Origin: Micrococcaceae bacterium
GTDB lineage: Bacteria; Actinomycetota; Actinomycetes; Actinomycetales; Micrococcaceae
DNA: 12,124 nucleotides
Assembly (NCBI GenBank): GCA_003486025.1
Contig: DNHA01000293.1
Coordinates: 2,526 to 14,649 of the forward strand
Reading direction: 5' to 3'
This document shows, piece by piece, positions 7,639 to 12,124 of this stretch. Position 1 is the stretch's first letter, and each line of letters begins with the position of its first letter. The notes beneath the pieces are model-generated. The model was not told where the DNA came from, did not search any database, and worked only from the letters and a program-made list of their open reading frames with translations. The translations under genes were made by a program, and so were the position numbers.

Positions 7639-7671
7639 ATGCCCCAGCCCGCACAACGCGGACTGGGGCAT
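7639..7671. terminator. Strong stem-loop downstream of the thioesterase gene
   Basis: ATGCCCCAG and CTGGGGCAT form a perfect 9-pair outer stem. Inside, after one C/A mismatch, CCGC pairs with GCGG around the loop ACAAC. It lies 43 bases past the thioesterase stop in its transcription direction. No T tract follows on either strand, so if it terminates it is of the GC-rich, U-poor type common in actinobacteria. Confidence 0.55.
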
Positions 7672-7714
7672 AGCACCGTCAACTAACCACTGGCTGAGGG
7701 TATCGGTTCAAAAA

Positions 7715-8137
7715 CTAGATCAGCGCCTTGGTGATTTCCAGCGGGATACGGTCGCGGGTGTAGGTGATGTGGTCATAACCGTGCGGCTCAGGCTTGCCGT
7801 CTTCACCGATGTTGACGAATACGATCTTCTCAATGGTCAGGATCGATTCCTGGGTGAAGATGTTGCGCACTTCGGCGCGCAGGGTGACCGAGGTGCGGCC
7901 GAAGTCGATGGCGGTCAGGCCCATTTCAATCAGGTCGCCTTCCTTGGCGGAGGCGATGAAGTTGATTTCAGACATGAACTTGGTGACCACATGCTTGTTG
8001 CCAAGCTGGATGATCGAATAGATGGCCGCCTCTTCGTCGATCCAACGCAGCAGGCTTCCGCCGAACAGCGTGCCGTTTGCGTTGAGATCTTCGGGGCGAA
8101 CCCATTTGCGTGTGTGAAAAGTGATTCCCTTAGCCAT
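7715..8137 (-). CDS. Acyl-CoA thioesterase, hotdog fold (YciA/BACH-like)
   Basis: Hydrolyses acyl-CoA to free acid and CoA in the cytoplasm; 140 residues, one hotdog domain. The diagnostic N-terminal block N-x-x-GTLFGG-x-LLRWIDEEAA is at 19-38. D34 corresponds to the catalytic acidic residue of YciA-type enzymes, with FGGSL at the CoA-binding helix. EINFIASAKEGD and GRTSVTLRAEV are the usual following strands. ATG at 8137 gives the normal family N terminus; no convincing Shine-Dalgarno precedes it. A stem-loop follows its stop codon. It is divergent from the glutaminase gene across about 209 bases. Acyl-chain preference cannot be read from the sequence. Confidence 0.92.
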   Translation of the reverse strand: MAKGITFHTRKWVRPEDLNANGTLFGGSLLRWIDEEAAIYSIIQLGNKHVVTKFMSEINFIASAKEGDLIEMGLTAIDFGRTSVTLRAEVRNIFTQESILTIEKIVFVNIGEDGKPEPHGYDHITYTRDRIPLEITKALI

Positions 8138-8172
8138 ATCTAAAATGCTAGGTCAACTAGGCCTCTTTGCGC

Positions 8173-8181
8173 TGTTATGCT
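8173..8181 (+). promoter_or_regulatory. Candidate extended -10 for the glutaminase transcript
   Basis: TGTTATGCT matches the TGnTATAAT extended -10 pattern, four of six in the hexamer. The corresponding -35 position is poor. If used, it gives a leader of roughly 160 bases before the glutaminase start. Confidence 0.28.
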
Positions 8182-8259
8182 CTGCACATTGTCGGGGAGA
8201 ACACAATCTTCTGGGGGAGAAATGATCGCTGAGCGGCGCTCGCACTGTGTAATGATGCA

Positions 8260-8277
8260 CTACTTGATGCCAAGTAG
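8260..8277. promoter_or_regulatory. Perfect inverted repeat upstream of glutaminase
   Basis: CTACTTG-ATGC-CAAGTAG has 7-base arms with no mismatch, 69 bases before the glutaminase ATG. It could be an operator in DNA or a hairpin in the leader RNA; nothing in the window discriminates. Confidence 0.4.
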
Positions 8278-8279
8278 GA

Positions 8280-8306
8280 GCGCTATTGATAGTCTCAACA
8301 TAGCGC
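8280..8306. promoter_or_regulatory. Second stem-loop upstream of glutaminase
   Basis: GCGCTAT (8280-8286) pairs with ATAGCGC (8300-8306). The stem can be extended by TGA/TCA across a two-base bulge. It follows the previous inverted repeat after only two bases and ends 40 bases before the glutaminase ATG. No T tract follows, so it is not a standard intrinsic terminator. Confidence 0.4.
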
Positions 8307-8346
8307 AGAGAAAAACGTAGAAAACATAAGTAGAAAGTGGGTGAAC

Positions 8347-9393
8347 ATGAACTATCCTTCGGACGGGAACGACACCATCCCTACCGATTTCGACGATGTT
8401 GTCCAGCAGGTCTCTACCGGTTCGCTGGCACACCAGAAAATTGACGAGCTGCTACGCGAGGCACACGAGCGTTATTCGGACGTAGACGATGGTTTGCTAG
8501 CCCACTACATCCCTATCCTTGGCCATGCGGACCCCGATCTATTCGCCATCGCCATGTCCCACGTGGGCGGCTCGGTGCACGAGGTCGGAGACTGCCAGCA
8601 CGAATTTTCCATTCAATCGATCGCCAAGATGTTCGTTTACGCGCTCGTGGTTCAGGAACACGGACGAGAAGTTGTCCGTGAACGCATCGGCGTGAATAAC
8701 ACCGGCATGCCGTTTAACTCCGTGATGGCGGTCGAGCTGAATAATGGGCACCCGATGAATCCGATGGTCAACGCCGGTGCGATCGCCACCACCGAGATGA
8801 TCCCGGGCCGTACCTCGGCTAAAAAATGGGAGAATGTCCGCGCCGGACTCTCCGCTTTCGCCGGACGCCAACTGACGCTGGATGACGACGTATATGCCTC
8901 TGAATCCGAATCCAATGAACGGAATAAAGCCGTAGGCCGGCTGCTCAAAAGCTACCGCCGCATCGAAGGCGACCCACTGGCCGCAGTGGATGTCTACACC
9001 CGGCAATGCTCGCTGAATGTCACCGCCTATGATCTCGCGGTCATGGGTGCGACGCTCGCCGATGGCGGCGTTAATCCCGTCACCGGCCAGCGCGTGGTGG
9101 ATGCGGACGTTTGCCGTGACACCTTGGCCGCCGTGGCCACGAGCGGTCTCTACGAGCACTCGGGGGATTGGCTGTTCGAGATCGGGATCCCGGCTAAGTC
9201 AGGTGTCTCCGGTGGCATCGTCGCTATAGCACCGGGCAAGGGCGCTATTGGCGCGTTCTCGCCACCATTGGATATTGCAGGCAACTCGGTGAAAGCGCAG
9301 TTGGCGATCGGGCACTTGTCGCGCGCCATGGGCCTGAACCTGTTTGCTTCGGCTCCGGAGAAGAGCCTGCTGTCGAAAGCCGGACGCGGGTAG
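8347..9393 (+). CDS. glsA: Glutaminase (serine-dependent, beta-lactamase-like fold)
   Basis: Converts L-glutamine to L-glutamate and ammonia in the cytoplasm; 348 residues, slightly longer than the usual roughly 310 because of about 20 extra N-terminal residues. The S-x-x-K pair is S91/K94 in FSIQSIAK. Substrate residues follow the family pattern: N142 in NPMVNAGAI, E186 and N193 in the ASE...RN segment, Y217 in VYTRQCSL, and Y269 before the PAKSGVSGG glycine-rich stretch. ATG at 8347 is preferred because AGAAAG is 9 bases upstream. An in-frame GTG at 8341 would add two residues and has only 3-base spacing. The gene stands alone, divergent from the thioesterase and convergent with the export operon. 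The leader region contains two stem-loops that may regulate it. Confidence 0.93.
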   Translation: MNYPSDGNDTIPTDFDDVVQQVSTGSLAHQKIDELLREAHERYSDVDDGLLAHYIPILGHADPDLFAIAMSHVGGSVHEVGDCQHEFSIQSIAKMFVYALVVQEHGREVVRERIGVNNTGMPFNSVMAVELNNGHPMNPMVNAGAIATTEMIPGRTSAKKWENVRAGLSAFAGRQLTLDDDVYASESESNERNKAVGRLLKSYRRIEGDPLAAVDVYTRQCSLNVTAYDLAVMGATLADGGVNPVTGQRVVDADVCRDTLAAVATSGLYEHSGDWLFEIGIPAKSGVSGGIVAIAPGKGAIGAFSPPLDIAGNSVKAQLAIGHLSRAMGLNLFASAPEKSLLSKAGRG

Positions 9394-9442
9394 CGGTTAC
9401 ATCAGCGGTCAATCGTAGATATCGATTTGTTAGCGAGCCCCC

Positions 9443-9958
9443 TTAGCGACACTTCATATAAACGTTAACGATGATTATGCCGACACTGGTGGCCGCTGCT
9501 GTGGACGCAGTTCCGGTCCATGTGCTGTTTTTGACTTTGGCGGTAACAGTGAAGGTCACGCCCAGCGACACGACGCTGAGCCCCGAAGCTGTGTATATGA
9601 ACGAGGTGTCACTGGTAGTCTTCGTACCGCTACTGGTAAATAAACCGGCCTCCTTCCAAGTGACTACATATTCCAGTGGCACGCCTTCTAAATTAGGAGG
9701 GCGATTCCACGTCAAACGGACCTGCCCCTCGCTAAGTAAGCCTGTTCCCAAGATTGATCTGCTGTCGTCGCAAGTAATAACGCCCAACGAACCAATGCTT
9801 ACTGTGGAGAAGGACGCCGAAGCGTAGGAATTATCTGTCCACGAAGCCTCTGTCTTGGCGAAGCGTTCTGAATTGAGCCCGAGTATCATGGCACTACTCA
9901 AAAATAGGACAGTAAATCCTAAAAGGTGTCGACGGAAGCGCCTTGACGGTTTTTCCAT
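9443..9958 (-). CDS. Secreted protein with SipW-type signal and fibronectin-III-like domain
   Basis: 171 residues, predicted exported. A basic N terminus (R6-R10) precedes a hydrophobic segment at about 12-28. The mature start ASWTDNSYASASF at 38-50 has the W-T-D and Phe pattern of substrates cleaved by SipW-like signal peptidases. Residues about 72-158 read as one fibronectin-III-like beta sandwich, with VRLTW, YVVTWKEAG, then FTVTAKV near the end. C63 and C170 flank the domain and could form a disulfide. The ATG overlaps the stop of the signal peptidase gene by one base, implying translational coupling and that this protein is its client. There is no anchor motif, so it may be released or polymerised. 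The exact function is not known to me. Local GC is lower than in the catabolic genes. Confidence 0.8.
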   Translation of the reverse strand: MEKPSRRFRRHLLGFTVLFLSSAMILGLNSERFAKTEASWTDNSYASASFSTVSIGSLGVITCDDSRSILGTGLLSEGQVRLTWNRPPNLEGVPLEYVVTWKEAGLFTSSGTKTTSDTSFIYTASGLSVVSLGVTFTVTAKVKNSTWTGTASTAAATSVGIIIVNVYMKCR

Positions 9959-11211
9959 CAGGGTTTTACCCGTTTACGCCCGTGATGCAGTGTTGCGCCA
10001 ACCGCGGTTAAAATTCCCCCGGCGATGACGAGCCACTGCCAGTTGCCTATGCCTGTGTCGGACAAGTGGAATTGGTCTTGCCGTTCTTCATTCGGATGCT
10101 TAGGAGACCTTGGAGGAGTCATGGACAGAACTTCTCCCGATCCGGAGGCTGAAATGCGAATATTCGACCCACTATCTCCGCCTGAATCGTGCAATGCATT
10201 TTTGGAAATTGTGCCTGTGATCAACAGTCGGTGGCGTTCTGCGGCAGAGAAGGTAACCAGATGCTGAGGGGCATCGCTGGATCTTTCTTGTAAGGTGCGA
10301 GCGCTGGAGTTTTTTATGAGAGTCCTCGCGCCGTCTGGACACCCTAATGCCGGGCTGGTCCCCGGAATCACGGGACAATCGACAACGGTGAAAGTCAGAA
10401 GATCAGAGGGATTTTCTTGTGGGCTTCCTACACTGAGCGACAGATCAATAGAGCCTGGTTCTGGTGCGTCTGCCCAGACGTCGATGCTCCAGACTGCGGA
10501 GTCTCCAGGACTTAGATTTTGCATTGTTAGGTAGTCAGCTGTCGATTCGATGCTCAGGTAGTCACCTGTGACGAGGTTTGCGCTCGATAGGTCGGTGGAC
10601 GAAGCAGAAGAGTTCAGCAACATGGGTGCGAGTAAGAACATGGGAAGCGCTACGGACAGGTTCGGCGGATGCGTTAGATCCCCCATCTCTTCGTCTGAGC
10701 GGCGTGGCCAGAAAGCCCACACAACCAGTGCCGTTGCGCCCAGGGTGAGGCCCCCTATTACCTTTGGGTTGCTAAACCATTGGATCACCGGGGCTATGGC
10801 CGGAACCGAAAAGAGTACGCGTTTGACAGTGGGGACCGCATAAGGTGCGGCATCAAGAGATTCGTTGGCGTCGCCCTTCATGGTAAAGGTTGCAAAACCG
10901 GTTGAATCGTCGACATCGAGTATTTCGACCACGCGATGGGTTACGGGTAGGATGGCGTGCTTTTGCTCGACGGTCACCACATCGTCGACGGCAATTTGGG
11001 CTGCAGGAATCTCTCGAACGAATGCGATCGAGCCAGCTGTGATCGTTGGACTCATCGAGCCGGTCCGGAACATCATGATGGAAATTTGGAAGAAGACTCC
11101 AAGAACCACTAGCACGATGCACAGCGACCTTGCGACTGCCAGGAGCGACAAAATTTGGTCACCAATTCGGGATGCGGCTGTGCGCCTTGTACTGGTCCTT
11201 TCATTGCTCAT
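9958..11211 (-). CDS. SipW/ER-type signal peptidase I fused to a TasA-like domain and sortase-like anchor
   Basis: Membrane protease that removes signal peptides from a dedicated client set; 417 residues, roughly twice a plain SipW. Hydrophobic helix 1 is at about 26-46. Catalytic S52 is in TGSMSPT, and H92 in THRV replaces the Lys of ordinary bacterial enzymes, as in SipW and ER/archaeal types. D114 (KGDAN) and D120 are candidate third residues. Helix 2 at about 151-168 is followed by WPRR, a cytoplasmic signature. Helix 3 at about 184-200 leads into a 180-residue outer domain. Its early part (DYLSIESTADYL, NLSPGD) resembles TasA/camelysin proteins. The C terminus has LSDTG at 383-387, helix 4 and RKRVKP, a cell-wall sorting layout. 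Positive-inside rules fit this topology. ATG at 11211 has only a weak GAAAG site. It lies between two probable clients in one operon. Confidence 0.88.
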   Translation of the reverse strand: MSNERTSTRRTAASRIGDQILSLLAVARSLCIVLVVLGVFFQISIMMFRTGSMSPTITAGSIAFVREIPAAQIAVDDVVTVEQKHAILPVTHRVVEILDVDDSTGFATFTMKGDANESLDAAPYAVPTVKRVLFSVPAIAPVIQWFSNPKVIGGLTLGATALVVWAFWPRRSDEEMGDLTHPPNLSVALPMFLLAPMLLNSSASSTDLSSANLVTGDYLSIESTADYLTMQNLSPGDSAVWSIDVWADAPEPGSIDLSLSVGSPQENPSDLLTFTVVDCPVIPGTSPALGCPDGARTLIKNSSARTLQERSSDAPQHLVTFSAAERHRLLITGTISKNALHDSGGDSGSNIRISASGSGEVLSMTPPRSPKHPNEERQDQFHLSDTGIGNWQWLVIAGGILTAVGATLHHGRKRVKP

Positions 11212-11330
11212 GGGTGGGCTTTCATAGTGGTCTCTTATCCGCGGGAAGTAGTGCCTACCGGGCGTCGTTGAGTCGAGTTTACTTATCTGGGGTCAATCCC
11301 AAGCAACTGGACTTCACCGTCATCGCGATT

Positions 11331-11346
11331 GGACCAGGGTTGGCCC
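11331..11346 (-). other. Small stem-loop between the first client and the signal peptidase
   Basis: On the minus-strand RNA, GGGCCA pairs with UGGUCC (one G-U pair) around ACCC. It lies 30 bases past the client stop and 119 bases before the peptidase start. With no T tract it is at most a weak attenuator or RNA-stability element. Confidence 0.22.
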
Positions 11347-11376
11347 GAAAAGATGAAAGTGAATTCAATGGTCGAC

Positions 11377-11997
11377 CTAACCGACGGAAGTGGTAGTGAA
11401 GTTCCATTGAGCGGTGGCTGTTGCTCCCTCGGTCAGCGTATTGTCTGCGGTCACCAGGAAGCAGAGATTCACAGGTGTTCCTGCGACAGCCTCGGTCCCC
11501 ATTGCTAGGTTGAAGCTGGCTGTACCTGCCACCGCATCCAACGCAGTTCCTGCGGGGATAATTTCCGTACCCGTGACGTCATTGTCACACGTTGCGAAAT
11601 CGGCAATCGAGAGGATTTGGTAGGTCAGCGCTCCTTCAGCTGTTCCCTCTCCCGCAGATGATGTTAGTGTCACGGTGGCATTGTAGGTAGTACCTGCACC
11701 GATCCGCATTGCATAAGGCATGGCAATTGTAGTTTCAGGGCTTAGATTATCGGCTCCGGCAAGTTCGACCGTCAGATCGGCCGCCGCGCCTGAAGTTTCA
11801 TGTTCGAAATATTCTGTGCCGTCGGTGGTTCCTTGGACGTTGAAAGAACCGGAGTTAAACGTCCCACCTACCCATTCTTGATCGGTCCACGCTGCCAATG
11901 TCACGGCTGTACCGATACCGAGGACAAGCCCACCGGCTAGCAAAGCTTTGACCTTGCGCGATTTTTGGCTTGGACGAGAAGGGCTACTTACGGCCAT
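11377..11997 (-). CDS. SipW-dependent-type exported protein, TasA/camelysin-like
   Basis: 206 residues, predicted exported and a likely major client of the neighbouring signal peptidase. The basic stretch KSRKVK (12-17) and hydrophobic core 18-34 precede LAAWTDQEWVGGTFNSGSF. This is the characteristic alternate signal of actinobacterial SipW-cognate proteins, with probable cleavage near A36. The mature part is Thr/Ser/Ala/Gly-rich and beta-strand-like. An NLSPETT segment at 84-90 matches the N-L-x-P-G/E-x region of TasA-type domains, and C137 and C179 may form a disulfide. The start at 11997 is chosen because TAAGGAG is 6 bases upstream; the frame extends to 12039 without support. First gene of the minus-strand operon and with the best ribosome site, consistent with high expression of a structural subunit (inference). 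It resembles the family often annotated as alternate signal-mediated exported protein. Confidence 0.86.
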   Translation of the reverse strand: MAVSSPSRPSQKSRKVKALLAGGLVLGIGTAVTLAAWTDQEWVGGTFNSGSFNVQGTTDGTEYFEHETSGAAADLTVELAGADNLSPETTIAMPYAMRIGAGTTYNATVTLTSSAGEGTAEGALTYQILSIADFATCDNDVTGTEIIPAGTALDAVAGTASFNLAMGTEAVAGTPVNLCFLVTADNTLTEGATATAQWNFTTTSVG

Positions 11998-12003
11998 GGT
12001 TGG

Positions 12004-12010
12004 CTCCTTA
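12004..12010 (-). promoter_or_regulatory. Strong Shine-Dalgarno for the TasA-like client
   Basis: TAAGGAG on the minus strand, 6 bases before the ATG at 11997. It decides the start against the longer frame beginning at 12039. Confidence 0.7.
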
Positions 12011-12051
12011 GAAGCGATGATGAACACCCGAGAGGGCATGATTGTTCTTAA

Positions 12052-12079
12052 AGCCTATCGAGTAAAGTTGACGCTTCAA
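12052..12079 (-). promoter_or_regulatory. Candidate promoter of the export operon
   Basis: On the minus strand, TTGAAG (12079-12074) and TAGGCT (12057-12052) are 16 bases apart. They lie 55 to 82 bases before the first gene. The match to the housekeeping consensus is moderate. Confidence 0.3.
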
Positions 12080-12124
12080 GGGCTACCATTGGGTAGATTG
12101 GTTTTATTCCAGTAATTTGTCCAT

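Larger units (their letters stand above)
8222..8320 (+). other. Tiny open frame upstream of glutaminase (possible leader peptide)
   Basis: A 32-codon frame starts at ATG 8222 just after GGGGGAG (8213-8219), and stops 26 bases before the glutaminase ATG. It encodes no recognisable domain and no run of one amino acid. Its 3' half overlaps two stem-loops. It may be chance; listed because of the strong purine-rich site. Confidence 0.18.

Noticed and set aside
8138..8172. CTAG...CTAG repeat near the thioesterase start as its promoter
   Set aside because: The TTGACC inside it has no -10 at workable spacing before the start codon.
12100..12124. End of another minus-strand gene at the window edge
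   Set aside because: All three minus frames reach a stop within 75 bases of the edge, but none gives enough residues to recognise a protein.

Overview
The window looks like a chromosomal segment of a high-GC actinobacterium, probably a Micrococcaceae relative such as Arthrobacter or Glutamicibacter. This is inferred from GC-rich coding DNA, the short actinobacterial form of the LeuB-like enzyme, and an actinobacterial-type SipW/TasA-like export locus. No rRNA, tRNA, CRISPR array, insertion sequence or phage gene was seen. Gene functions come from motif recognition only; no database search was possible.

Positions 1-7056 read like an uptake and catabolism block. The window opens inside a tandem (fused) oligopeptide-type ABC ATPase, followed 29 bases later by an amidase on the same strand. 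Convergent to the amidase are an aldehyde dehydrogenase and a short-chain dehydrogenase, 30 bases apart on the minus strand and probably one operon. Divergent from the aldehyde dehydrogenase is a LeuB-type decarboxylating dehydrogenase. The 244-base divergent region between them holds a perfect 15-base palindrome of the GntR/FadR operator type, abutted by a second, 16-base palindrome. A GDSL/SGNH hydrolase follows. A plausible reading is import of an amide or peptide-like compound, hydrolysis, and oxidation of the released carbon skeleton under a GntR-type repressor encoded outside the window. The substrate cannot be told from the sequence.

Positions 7086-9393 hold three apparently unrelated housekeeping-type genes: a VOC (glyoxalase-fold) protein and an acyl-CoA thioesterase on the minus strand, then a serine-dependent glutaminase on the plus strand. 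The glutaminase has an unusually structured upstream region with two perfect stem-loops and a tiny open frame.

Positions 9443-12124 are the most interesting part: a minus-strand, lower-GC operon for alternate protein export. In transcription order it encodes a TasA/camelysin-like secreted protein with a SipW-type signal, a Ser/His signal peptidase, and a second SipW-signal protein carrying one fibronectin-III-like domain. The signal peptidase is unusual. After its catalytic domain it has a further membrane segment, a TasA-like extracellular domain and a sortase-like C-terminal anchor (LSDTG, hydrophobic helix, basic tail). It therefore looks like a protease fused to a copy of its own substrate type. 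The three genes plausibly build or anchor a surface fibre or matrix.
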